From the NCBI GenBank assembly GCA_030686995.1, contig CM060708.1, positions 181,520,115-181,584,114 on the forward strand: a stretch of DNA of 64,000 bases, in the 5' to 3' direction. The position numbers were made by a program, and so were the translations under genes. Below the pieces are notes generated by a model that saw only the letters and a program-made list of their open reading frames with translations, did no database searches and was not told the origin of the DNA. This document shows, piece after piece, positions 47,223-58,893 of the stretch (its first letter is position 1; each line of letters opens with the position of its first letter). The DNA comes from Artemisia argyi. Taxonomy: Eukaryota; Streptophyta; Magnoliopsida; Asterales; Asteraceae.

Positions 47223-50200
47223 ATGCGCACTCGCTCTTCTAGGTCTACTAGCCCATTACGTGAGCTTGTAAGAATACCTAGAAGACGTCGTAGACGTTCA
47301 GCACCAACAGTCGGATCTGAGATCCGTACTATTCCCACATGTTCCGTTATCATGGCTGCTGAGCCAACTATGAACGAGCTTCTCCAAGCACCCGTCGAGG
47401 GTTACGGAGATGCTATCGTTGTTCCGGCCATCGTGGCCGAAAATTTTGAGCTTAAGACCGGATTGATAAATCTGGTGACTTCACGTCAATTCTACGGTTT
47501 TGAGAGGGACGATCCTCAAGATCACATTCGATGGTTTAACAAAATTACATCAACCATCCAATGCAAAAATGTCCTTGAAGAGGCGATTAAACTTCTTCTC
47601 TTTCCATTTCCATCGATGGGGCTGCCCGGATTTGGCTTGATAAACAACCCCCTCGATCGATTGTAACATGGGAAGATTTGGTAAAAAAGTTCGTGAATGA
47701 ATTCTTTCCTCCTTCCAAAACCACGAGTCTCAAGAATGAGATCATGAAATTCACACAGAAATTTGATGAATCATTCAGTGAGGCATGGGATCGTTATAGG
47801 GAATTGCTTCGCAAATGCCCTCATCATGGTTTTTCTGATCTCATGCAGCTTGACACTTTCTACAATGGTGTGAGCCAACTCGATCAAGACTCTCTCAATT
47901 CCTCCGCGGGAGGTAATTTCTTGAATCGAACCACAAAGGATGCTTTAGCGATCATTGAGAATAAGTCTAAGGTCCGCATTCCACGAAGCAAACCGGTTGT
48001 TTCTCAAGTGAATGTTAGTCCTTCTACCTCATCGCCCGTGGCTCAATCTAGCACCGATGCTAGACTTGACAAACTCACGAAAGCCATTCATGCTTTGGCT
48101 CTCGCCAAAAGTAAGAAAGTTTCTTCTTCTCAACCTTCTCCACAAGCTGAAATAAGAAAGGTAGAAGTTTGTGTCACTTGTGGTGGTCCACACTCGTATT
48201 ACAATTGCACTGCCACCGAAGGCAATCCATTTGAAGTCAATGTAATAGCCAGAAGTTCCAACCAAGGAGGTAACCAATACCGTCCTCAAGTGGAACCAAA
48301 CTACCGCGCTAGCAACCAAATTGGACCACCCGGATTTCCTCCAAATCCAAATAGGTTTAATCCTAATCCACCAAGGGGTAATAATATGCAAAATCAAACT
48401 CATGCCCCGGTGAATCAATACCCACCCCAAAGGGGTAATCAAGGGTATTCAGCTCCTAATTACAAGAAACCTCTCCCTAACGAGCTCAATAACTACATTA
48501 AAGTTAATGAGACCAAAATGAGGGCAATGCAGAATCAAATCTCAACTTTGAAGAATGAATTTCAATCTTCAATAACCAAGCAAGGTAACGAGCTGAAGAA
48601 TGAGCTTATGGCAACAAACAACAAAATTGATCAATCTCAAAACAAGATTGAGAATATGTTTGCTAGTCTCATGAGTCATCTCGCTCCACCCTCTACTTCG
48701 GGAGGTCTTCCTGGTAATACAGTTGTCAACCCTAAGGGCGAACTCAAAGCCATTACCACACGTAGTGGTAAAGCTTATGATGAACCGCCACTTCCTACTA
48801 CTTCTTATCCTCCTAAAGTAGTGGAAAGTGAACCTAAGGCAACCAAGGACAAGGTGCAATTTACTAGCCCACGAAGTACCGCACACGTCCACCCTCAGGT
48901 TGTTCCAAAGACCAAACCAGGATTTGTATTTGAACCACCAATAACTCCTGTTGAGAACCCTAAATCCAAACCTTCAATACCATATCCATCACGACTTAAT
49001 GAGCAAAAGCTCCGCGAAAAGGCTAGTCACCAAATGGATAAGTTCTATCAAATCTTTCAAGATTTGCATTTTGACGTAAGCCTTGCGGATGCTATCATCC
49101 TGATGACCAAATTTGCATCGATGATCAAGAACTTGTTAAGCAACAAGGAAAAATTGTACGAAATGGAAAAAACTCCATTGAACGAAAACTGCTCTACGGT
49201 TATCTTAAAGAAGCTTCCTAAGAAGCTTGGAGACCCTGGGGGATTTCTCATTCCATGTGTTTTTCCTGGGATGGTTGAATGCTTCGCCTTGGCCGATCTT
49301 GGCGCTAGCATCAACCTGATGCCTCACTCAGTATGGGAGAAACTTTCTCTTCCTGAACTTACTCCTACGTGCATGACTCTTGAGCTTGCCGACCGTTCAA
49401 TCTGTCGTCCACTCGGCATTGCCGAAGACGTATTCGTGAAAGTAGGAAAGTTCCACTTCCCCGCTGACTTTGTTGTTGTTAAGTTCGATGCTGACCCAAG
49501 GGTTCCTCTCATTCTTGGAAGAGGATTCCTGAGAACGGGCCGTGCTCTAATCGATGTGCACGAAGAGGAAATAACTCTTCGTGTTGGTAATGAAGCAGTA
49601 ACGTTCAACCTCGATCAAACTTTGAGGTACTCCTCAAATTATGACACTGAATCGGTTAACCGAATCGATGTCATTGATGTTGCGTCTGAGGAGTACGCTC
49701 AAGAGGTTCTAGGTTTCAATGATAATTCTTCGAGTGAAAACTTCACTCCATCTTCTTACCCCATCATTGCCAATTCTTCTCCTTCCCTCACTCCGTTTGA
49801 GGGAAGTGACTTCATCTTAGAAGAAATTGAGGCCTTTCTCAAAAGTGATTCGATTCCCGAAGGAATCGATAACCAAGAGATTGACCCCGAGAGGGATATT
49901 CTCCTGCTTGAGAAATTACTAAACAAAGATCCCTCTCCTCTTCCTGTTCTACCACAAACACTTCATAAGGAGGAGATCAAATATGTTGAAAAAACTGATG
50001 ATTCTCCTCAGGTCGAGCTCAAAGAGTTGCCTCCTCATCTTGAGTATGCATTTTTGGAGGGTGATAATAAATTACCCGTCATTATTGCTAAAGACTTGAA
50101 AGATGAGGAGAAAACCGCGCTCATAAAGGTTTTGAAGTCACACAAGCGAGCAATTGCTTGGAGACTCTCCGAAATTAAGGGTATTAACCCTGAATTTTGT

Positions 50201-51508
50201 TCACACAAAATCTTGATGGAGGATGACTTCAAACCCGCGGTGCAACATCAAAGGAGGGTAAATCCTAAAATTCACGAAGTTATCAAACAAGAAGTTCTAA
50301 AACTTCTTGATGGGGGATTGATTTACCCTATTTCTGATAGTCCTTGGGTGAGTCCCATTCATTGTGTTCCTAAGAAGGGTGGCATAACTGTTGTCACCAA
50401 TGAGGATAACGAGTTGATTCCAACTCGTTTGGTTATGGGATGGCGTGTATGTATAGATTATAGAAAACTCAATGAAGCCACCCGTAAAGACCATTTTCCT
50501 CTACCCTTCATGGACCAAATGCTCGAGAGATTAGCGGGGAATGAGTACTATTGTTTCCTCGATGGTTTCTCGGGATACTTTCAAATCCCCATTGATCCAC
50601 AGGATCAAGAGAAAACTACTTTCACATGCCCTTACGGAACCTTTGCCTACCGTCGCATGCCTTTTGGTTTATGCAACGCTCCTGGCACTTTCCAAAGGTG
50701 CATGATGTCAATCTTTTCCGACATGATCGGAAAAACAATGGAGGTATTCATGGATGACTTTTCAGTCATTGGGGATTCGTTCCAATCTTGTCTCTCCTAC
50801 TTGGAAAGTATGTTGAAACGATGTGAAGACACAAACTTGTGTCTCAATTGGGAGAAGAGTCACTTTATGGTCAAAGAGGGCATTGTCCTCGGCCATAAAA
50901 TTTCAAAGAATGGGATTGAGGTTGACAAAGCCAAAATTGATGTCATTGCAAAATTACCTCATCCCACTACCGTTAAAGGTATTAGGAGCTTTTTGGGTCA
51001 TGCCGGTTTCTATCGTAGGTTTATTCAAGATTTTTCTAAAATCGCCTGGCCTATGACCCATCTCCTCGAAAATGATGCTCCTTTTATCTTCTCACCTGAG
51101 TGCGTAGAAGCTTTTGAAACTATAAAGAAAAAGCTTACTGAGGCACCTATTCTTGTTGCCCCCGATTGGGACTTGCCCTTTGAACTTATGTGTGATGCTA
51201 GTGATTATGCTATAGGGGCAGTCTTGGGGCAACGCAGGTCTAAACACTTTCAGCCTATACACTATGCAAGCAAAACGATGACCGAGGCTCAAAGTCATTA
51301 CACCACCACTGAAAAAGAATTATTAGCTGTGGTGTATGCCTTTGAAAAATTCCGGTCATATTTGATCTTGACCAAAAGCATAGTGTATACGGATCACTCG
51401 GCCTTGAAGTACCTTTTTGCAAAACAAGATGCAAAGCCGAGACTACTTCGTTGGGTTCTCTTCCTGCAAGAATTTGATATCATAATTCATGATAAAAAAA
51501 GGAGCTGA
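47223..51508 (+). pseudogene. Athila gag-protease-RT-RNase H polyprotein, frameshifted
   Basis: Gag begins near 47223 with an Arg-rich leader. Its retrotrans_gag core (SEAWDRYRELLRKCPHHGF, then a DTFYNG motif) starts after a one-base deletion near 47607 that ends the first frame at 47664-47666; the second frame opens at 47678. A zinc knuckle follows (CVTCGGPHSYYNC, near 48170). The protease has ADLGAS near 49290, the Athila form of the catalytic Asp motif. RT is complete, with YRKLNEATRKDHFPLP and FMDDF near 50750. RNase H includes MCDASDYAIGAVL and TDHSALKYL. The frame ends at 51506-51508 because of a run of seven A residues (51494-51500), one base too long. The domain order and the DLGAS and FMDDF motifs put it in the Athila clade of Ty3/Gypsy. 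The product would copy the element's RNA into DNA in cytoplasmic particles. Confidence 0.93.
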
Positions 51509-52928
51509 GAACCTAGCTGCTGATCATCTCTCCCGTTTGTAAAACCCCCACCAAGATGTCTTCGAAAAGAAGGAAATTAATGAAACCTTCCCTCTCGAGA
51601 CACTCAATGCGGTTGCCTTTCGTGGAGATTCAGTTACCCCATGGTTTGTCGATTTTGCAAAAAACCTTGCGGGTAACTTTATTGTGAAAGGGATGTCGTC
51701 CAAACAAAAGAACTAGTTCTTTAAAGATGTGAAACATTATTTCTGGGACGACCCCTACCTCTTCAAAATCTGTGCGGATCAAGTCATCCGGCGGTGTGTA
51801 TATGGTCAAGAAGCCACTGAAATTCTCAAGGCTTGCCATGCTGGTCCCACGGGGGGCCACCACAATCCAAATTACACCGCCAAAAAGGTGTTTGATTCCG
51901 GTTTCTTTTGGCCCACGATTTATAAGGATGCCCAAGAATTAGTCAAATCCTGTGACACTTGTCAACGTCACAGGAATATTTCACAAAAGAATGAAATGCC
52001 ATAAAATGCAATCCAAGTTTGTGAAATATTTGACGTATGGGGCATCGACTTTATAGGGCCATTTCCATCATCTCATGGAAACAAATACATACTCGTGGCT
52101 GTTGACTATTTGTCAAAATGGGTTGAAGCGAAAGCTTTACCCACAAACGATGCCCGAGTAGTCGTGAAATTTTTGAAAGCTCTCTTTGCTCGATTTGGAA
52201 CTCCACGTGCTATAATTAGTGATCGTGGTACGCATTTCTGCAATGACAAATTCGATAAAGTCATGCAAAAGTATGGTGTAACTCACCGTCTTTCTACTGC
52301 ATACCACCCTCAAACAAGTGGACAAGTAGAAGTTTCCAATCGAGGCCTTAAGAGAATCTTGGAAAGAACCGTTGGTGAAAATCGTACATCGTGGTCGGAT
52401 AAATTAGATGTTGCACTATGGGCTTTCCGTACGGCATATAAAACACCCATCGGGTGTACGCCTTACAAACTTGTGTACGAGAAAGCGTGCCATCTACCGA
52501 TCGAGCTTGAGCATAAAGCCTATTGGGTTCTCAAGCATGCAAATTTTGACCTAAAAACTGCGGGTGATCATCGAAAAGTTCAATTGAATGAATTAAATGA
52601 ACTTCGTGATCAAGCTTACGAGAACTCTTTGATCTACAAGGAAAAGACAAAGAAGATACATGACTCAAAAATCAAAAACCGCGTTTTCAACGTTGGTGAT
52701 AGAATCCTTCTTTTCAACTCTAGACTTAAGATCTTCTCGGGAAAGCTCAAAACCCGATGGACTGGTCCATTCACTATCGTTAAGGTTTATCCCTATGGCA
52801 CCGTCGAATTATCTCAAAATGACGGTCCTAATTTCAAAGTGAATGGACATCGTTTGAAGCACTACTTTGGAGAGGACATACCATCCATGGTTGTCCCGGA
52901 TCTCCAAACTTTCCCCAAGGACAATTGA
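51509..52928 (+). pseudogene. Athila integrase, interrupted by stop codons
   Basis: In the frame that continues RNase H, stops occur at 51540-51542, 51714-51716 and 52002-52004. The zinc-binding HHCC region is readable ([10 protein letters not shown] ... CDTCQRH), as is the DDE core: [17 protein letters not shown] and SGQVEVSNR carry the three acidic residues. The C-terminal GDRILLF and WTGPF motifs end at 52928. The last 277 residues form one open frame, so decay is mostly in the first half. The protein would insert the cDNA in the nucleus; here it cannot be made as one chain. Confidence 0.92.
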
Positions 52929-53789
52929 ATTCGGGGATCGAGTCAAGCTAGCGACTCGATGAACAAAAACAATAGCACAATACGGGTTTTCACCCGTATC
53001 TCTGATTTCCTTCTATTTTCTACCACCCTAGTGTGGGGGAATGGCCAACCCCCCGCTGTTTGAAAAAAAATGTATATATGTATATAAGTTCAAAAAAAAA
53101 AAGTATATATATAGAAATAAAGTGAAATATGGTGTTTCCACAGTTAGATTCGAATCTTGGCTTTTTACGTTCAAAGAGTCGGCATAATAGCCGGGACTTT
53201 GAATATTGAGGACAATATTCATTTCTAAGTGTGTGGGGGGGGGGGGGGAATTCTAGCGAATTTTATCGCAAAATACTTTCAAGTACCCCCATTTTGGCCC
53301 AAAATTTTCAAAAATTTTTCACTTTATTTCAAAATTTTTGTGGTAATCAGTCTGCCGTCTCTAAACGACAAAAAGGATTGGCTAATCCAGGAGCAAACGG
53401 CTCTTGGTAAAGATAACTCAAATCCGTTTACGGCTTGCAATTTGCCCAAAATTGTATGGTTCCTCAACTCCCCATATCCTCAAAAGCAAATGAGTTAGCT
53501 AGCCCGCAAGATTATGGCTTGTGGTAAAACCATAATTGGTAATCAGCTCACCAAGATGTTGACTATTCCATCAAGAGTTGGCTAGTCCAGAAGCAAACGG
53601 CTTTTGGTAAAGACTAATCAAATCCGTTGACAGCTGGTGGTTTGCTCAAAATCACACGGTTATCAGGTGTACCACAGTTCTTACACCTGGCTACTCCAAA
53701 AGTGATGGCTTTTGGTAAAGAGTTTTTCAAATCCATCAAGTTTTTCTCAAAAGATTGCTAGGGACTAGCAATAGTTTAGTGTGGGGGAT
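52929..53789 (+). other. 3' internal untranslated region of the Athila element
   Basis: No env-like frame. It starts with a hairpin (ATCGAGTC ... CGACTCGAT) and has a G tract at 53236-53247. It then holds about three diverged repeats of the phrase GGCT(A)xTCCxxxAGCAAACGGCTTTTGGTAAAGA, spaced about 100-200 bases. The polypurine tract GTGGGGGAT is at 53781-53789. The same repeats are in the outer element on the minus strand (42286-42562 and 58483-58560), so this block is shared by autonomous and non-autonomous forms. Confidence 0.75.
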
Positions 53790-54314
53790 TGATGAGTGTG
53801 TAAATACTCATCATTTTTATCGTATCTGAACTGCCAAAACATCCAAAAACACTCAAATACGCATCAAAATACTGAAAATATCCCAGGATTGTGTTTTATA
53901 TGTTTCTGATGCAAAATGTTTAAAAATAAATGAAAAACGAACAAAGTTTGCACAATTGGCAGTTTCAGTCCCTTAAGTTTCAAAAAATGACAAAACTAGT
54001 CCCTGGAAGTTTGAAATAAAAGAAAAGTCAACCCAAGTCATTTGAAATTCAAAAATTGTCAAACCAAGTCCTTGGGTGAAAAGTTTGAGAAAATTACACG
54101 TTTGGTCCCTGTAGTTTGAAAAATGGCAAAATTGGTCCTCGGGGTTTCAAAATTTGGAAAATTGAAATTATGGTCCTTGGTTATTATTATATGGAAAATT
54201 TAGTCCTTGGTTACCACTTTGGAAAAGTTTCACTTTCAGACCCTCAATTTCCAGAAAATTACAACAATGGTCCTTGTGTTAAATTTCATACAAACCAAAC
54301 GGACCACTCCAATA

Positions 54315-54619
54315 TAAGGGTGAGCAAACGGACCGGATGGACCGGACCGACCGACAAAACCGACCGGACCGGACCGACCACATTCGGTCCGGTCCTCGGT
54401 CTAGTCTTTTTGGCTAATTCGGTCCTCGGTCCGGTCCGGACCGACCAAAAAACCGAAAAAACGTGCCAAAATATGCCTAATTGGACCGGACCGACCGAAG
54501 ACCGGACCGGACCGACCACATTTGGTCCGGTCTCGGTCTATGGTTTTTCCGGTTCTCGGTCTTCGGTCCGGTCTGGTCTTGGCCGGTCCGGTCCGGTTTT
54601 TGGACCATGCTCACCCTTA
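54315..54619. mobile_element. hAT-type MITE in the 3' LTR
   Basis: A 305-bp element with inverted ends TAAGGGTGAGCA and TGCTCACCCTTA and an 8-bp target duplication CTCCAATA (54307-54314, 54620-54627). The inside is packed with GGACCGGACCGACC-type subterminal repeats, as in many plant hAT MITEs. The 5' LTR has the empty site near 43090. Confidence 0.9.
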
Positions 54620-57600
54620 CTCCAATATTATTACTCCCACCCCAATCCAAAAATAAATCCCAAGCCCACTCCATCCCTCACCTTGGCCCAAACTCCACAA
54701 AGCCCACCTCCATTTTTATTTACCCCGTTTTAAAAATAAAAACCCCTCAGTCAACCCCTTTTGACCGTCCCTTCCACCTCACCCCACTCACCCCTGCAAA
54801 TAGCCAAACCCACACCATCATCACCCCTACTTTCACCCTCTTCAACACTCAAACTCACCTCCTACACCCAAACAAAGACAAGACTCCAAGAATACACTTC
54901 TGGCATCAATTTTATCAAAGAAAAATCCAAAGTAGTTTTGGGCGCCAAAATACTTGAAAGGCCAAGATTGCTTCTATATCATCCAATGGTGAAAAAGAGT
55001 GTTGGGAAAGAGTCCAAGGTTCTCAGGAACCCTAATATGGGGCTATAAAAGAGCAAGAGGAAGCAATAGAGGAAGTTAGTTAGTTTTTAGTTGTAATTTC
55101 ATTTTCTTTATGTCAAATTTATAATTTTTAGTCTAAAATTCGTTATGAAAGTTGTACTCTCAGTGTAATGTTGTAAGATTGAAGTTTTTATTAATTAAAT
55201 GCAAGTTTCAATTCATTCTCAGTACATGAAATTTACCTTTGTTTCAAAATAATCAAAAAGCTCAAATTGTTGTTTGTAATTGTTTCTTTGGACCTTTTAG
55301 GCTCATATAAGTTCCACTAAGCTTATTCAAGCTCTTAGAAACAATAAAAAACAGATTAGCATCACAAAAGCAAAAATACAAAAAAATAAGAAAAATAGAA
55401 AGGAAAATAAAAAAAAATATGCAAGGAAAGTTGAAGAAGCTTGGAGCAGGATGAATTAAGGATGGTCCTAGGTTAGAATTCCTTGGGGAATATTAGGTTT
55501 GGTATTGTGGTTCTTGGTTCATCTCAGTTCTAAGGCATTGGAAGGCTTTGTAAGAAATTTTCTCATTTTTCATTGTTCTACTGTTTAATAGCTTAAGTAT
55601 TGTTTATCTCAGCTTATTTATGTTTATTTAATAGATCTTAGTTATAATATTGCTTAACATCTAGGTTTGTTTTCAGAATAGCAGTGTGTTATAGATTTAT
55701 TGTTTAATTGTCATTTTAGCCTCTTAGGTAATCTTAGGTGTTAGTTATTCTTGATTGATGTTTGTCTGTTCACTTATGCTTAGTATATCATAATAGGGAC
55801 TTGGGAATAAATTTCATGGTCTAAATCAGTGTGGATTTTGGAAAATTTCATTTACACAGTTTTAAAATGGTGTTTGGATTAAGAGATTCACCCAGGTCCC
55901 TGTTGATTTTTTGGTCAACCATTGGTTCATACATGCTGAGTAGATGATAAACAAGTCATATTAAGCACCAAAATGTTAGTTCCAAGGTAGAAAGTCAAAC
56001 TTCACTCTTAATTTCAATTCAGTATACTTGTTAAAATTTGGAGGTTGCATAATCACTTAGGTTGTTACATAGATGGTTAAGATAGATTAATTTAGTCTCA
56101 TTTCTTCCCATAACAACATCTTCAGTCACCTAGGTAGGATCAAAGTTTCAAAAAGTCAAAGAAAATTCAAAATTGTAAAGTCAAAAGTTCATGAGAACCC
56201 AGTTTTTCCAAAACTTTGGTGATTTACCCTAAATTTTGTGCATCAAATTGGAACTTGAAAATTGTTGGAGTCAAACTTTACCACCTAAACTCAGGAAATA
56301 TGTGCTTGTTTCATTTTTAAGATTTTTTTCTTAGCTTGTGCAAAAGCTAGAAGTGGGCTGCAGGGAGAGACACCTCCCCTGCACCACAGATATTGACCCA
56401 ACTTCTTGGGTTCATTCTAACTTGTTTAGTGGGACCCACCTTAAATATTTTGGACTTTTGGAAAGCTGGTTAGGGTAGCTTGTTTAATTCATAATTAATT
56501 TGCACTATTTAGCTTGTTTCCTTAGCTTAATTTGTCATCAAACTTGCCCACCCACACTGCTTGTATCTGCTGGTGCACCTCAGTGTGCATTGAGCTTGTT
56601 TATCTTTGCCTTAGTTTGTGATTTGTTTGATGATTTGTGGCCACTTACTTGTTTGTGACCCCTGAGATTATATTTGGTTGTTCATACCTTAGTTTGTCCC
56701 TAAGTTCTTATTTGACTTGTTGCTTGATTACAAAAGCTCATTTGAACCCTCAAATCTCACCACTGTTAGATCACAAGCTTGCATAAGCTTGTGAAATTGC
56801 TTATTTCAGTTTCTTTGAGTTGTTTTGTGTTCATACAAGTTATTTTCACCATTATCTCTGAGTTGTGAGCTTGTGGGCTTAGCTTTTGGCTTGTGACCTT
56901 CAAACACCACTCTGACCCATTCCACTGGATCAGTGGTGACCAAGGCCCTTTCACTAGCCCATATCTTGCTCTTCACTTAAGATCTCCCTAAGAAACTTGG
57001 TCCTGTGGGAAGCTAGATGTGCAGGCTTTCTAGTTCCACTTTTGCTTTGGACCCTAAGCCCCCCTTGTGGAGCCCACAACAGGCTGCAAGTGCCACATTT
57101 GGCCTAAGGTCTGTGGGTATAGTAGATTAGCTTATTTGATCTCATCAACTGATTCAGTGAGTTTTGATTGTTCCTTTGGCTATTTCTAAGTACACTTAGT
57201 TGGCTTGTTTCCTTATTTGTCCTTGGTTTCTGCCTTACAGCTTATTTAAAGCTTATACCTTCACAAAAAGCTTCATAAGCTCACTGTTGGCTTTTTGCTT
57301 CACACATAGCTTATTTCTTAGCTTCTGTTAAGGTCCCTTCATAAAAAGTTCTTAATTTTAGTTGTAAATCAGTTTTGTAAAAGAAAATTTGGAAAAAGAC
57401 AAAAATAAATAAAGTGATAGCTTCTATTTAAGCCACTTTGGCTTATTTTCTGCTTATTTATAAGCATTTTTCATTTTTAAATTTTTCTCAGGTTCCTTTT
57501 TAGTTAAAATAATTTTAGGAATTTTTTCAGATTTTTCCTTGTTCATTTAGTATTTTTTTTATAATTAATTTTAGTTTAAATTAATTAAATAATTAGTTTT

Positions 57601-57766
57601 TATTAATAATTAATTATCAAAAAGTAAAAAAATAGGTTTTCTGTTTTAAAATTAGTTTTATAATATTTTAGATTTTTCTAAATTTAATTTTCATTTTTCT
57701 AGTTAATTTTCATAATTAATTAATAATTAGTGTAATTTAGTTAATTAAAAAAGTAATTAATAATTA

Positions 57767-58021
57767 CTCCCTCCGTCCCAAAATTATAGTCCCACTTTGA
57801 TTTTTTTGGTCTTTCTTTCTCAACCTTTACTTTAAATAATTTTGTTTGTGTTATACAATACTTGATGAGAATTATACCTATGAAAAATACATTTAAAACT
57901 CAATCCATTAATATATTTTGCATAAACTATTATGTAATATAAACAAAAATATTTAAAGTCAAAGTTGACAAATAAAGATCGAAAAAATCAAACGGGGTCT
58001 ATAATTTTGGGACGGAGGGAG
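57767..58021. mobile_element. Stowaway MITE in the 3' LTR
   Basis: A 255-bp element with ends CTCCCTCCGTCCCAAAATTA and its complement, flanked by TA (57765-57766, 58022-58023). The 5' LTR has an empty site near 46228. The ends differ from the Stowaway copy at 11765 (CCCAAAATT versus CTCAAATT), so it is another family. Confidence 0.92.
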
Positions 58022-58893
58022 TAGTAATTAATTAATAGTAATTAATTAAATAGTGTAAAAATTATTTTTCTTTTTCTAAAAATTTTCTTAAGTCATTAGG
58101 ATTGTAAAAATATAATTTTCACGTTCATAGGACTTTATTTGCTCACGTTTCACTTTTTATTTTGCGCGTTCGCGTTTAATTTAAATTCAAACGCACGTTT
58201 TTAGGTTAACTTACGTTTCTAGGTTATCTGATCGTCAGTAATTGTTCCAATAGTGTTTCTAAGCCATTCTCAATCATAATCTCGTAGTTTAATCACAATA
58301 ACCAAATTCCTGATCCTTCTGTTAAATCACCCGATCACTTTAAACATTTTTGAATACAAATGCTTACCTCGCTGGGACATAACGACCCGGGAATACACTA
58401 TACTCCTTGGTTAGTTGGTTTTAGACATTTGACTTGGTTGACCATCACCTGTTCAACTTAGTTGACCGTTTAGGACCAATCATTTACCACAAGCCATAAT
58501 CTTGCGGGCTAGCTAACTCATTTGCTTTTTAGGATATGGCGAGTTGAGGTACCATACAATATGGCGAGTTGAGGTACCACACGTGAAAAATTTTTGAAAT
58601 TTTTTTGAAATTTTGGCCAAAACGGGGGTACTAGATAGTAAAATGTGTTCAAATTCGCTAGAATACCCCCCCACACTTAGGATGAATATTGTCCTCAATA
58701 TTCAAAGTCCCGGCTATTATGCCGACATTTTGAACGTAAAAGGGCAACATTACAATCTAAATGTGGAAACACCATTTTGTATTTTCACTTTTGAAATCAT
58801 AGCATGGGTGACACCCCCACACTTAGGGTGAAAACCATATAAGCATGCTACTGTTTTTGTTTACCGACTCGCTAGCTTGACTCGACCCCGAAT

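Larger units (their letters stand above)
42568..58482 (+). mobile_element. Athila-type Ty3/Gypsy LTR retrotransposon, full length but degenerate
   Basis: A 15.9-kb element with two LTRs, a tRNA-Asp primer site, gag-pol and a polypurine tract. The 5-bp target duplication TTTAC (42563-42567 and 58483-58487) is intact. It sits inside the 3' untranslated region of the minus-strand relative. No env-like ORF follows the integrase. The coding region has at least one frameshift in gag, one at the end of RNase H and three stop codons around the integrase, so it cannot make its full polyprotein. Confidence 0.93.
53790..58482 (+). repeat. 3' LTR of the Athila element
   Basis: 4,693 bases, collinear with the 5' LTR apart from two MITE insertions (with their target duplications) that account for about 570 bases of extra length. 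Substitutions between the two LTRs are few, so the element is fairly young compared with the outer one. Confidence 0.93.

Noticed and set aside
54286..54674. ORFs rich in Thr-Gly-Pro repeats
   Set aside because: They translate the GGACCG repeats of the hAT MITE.
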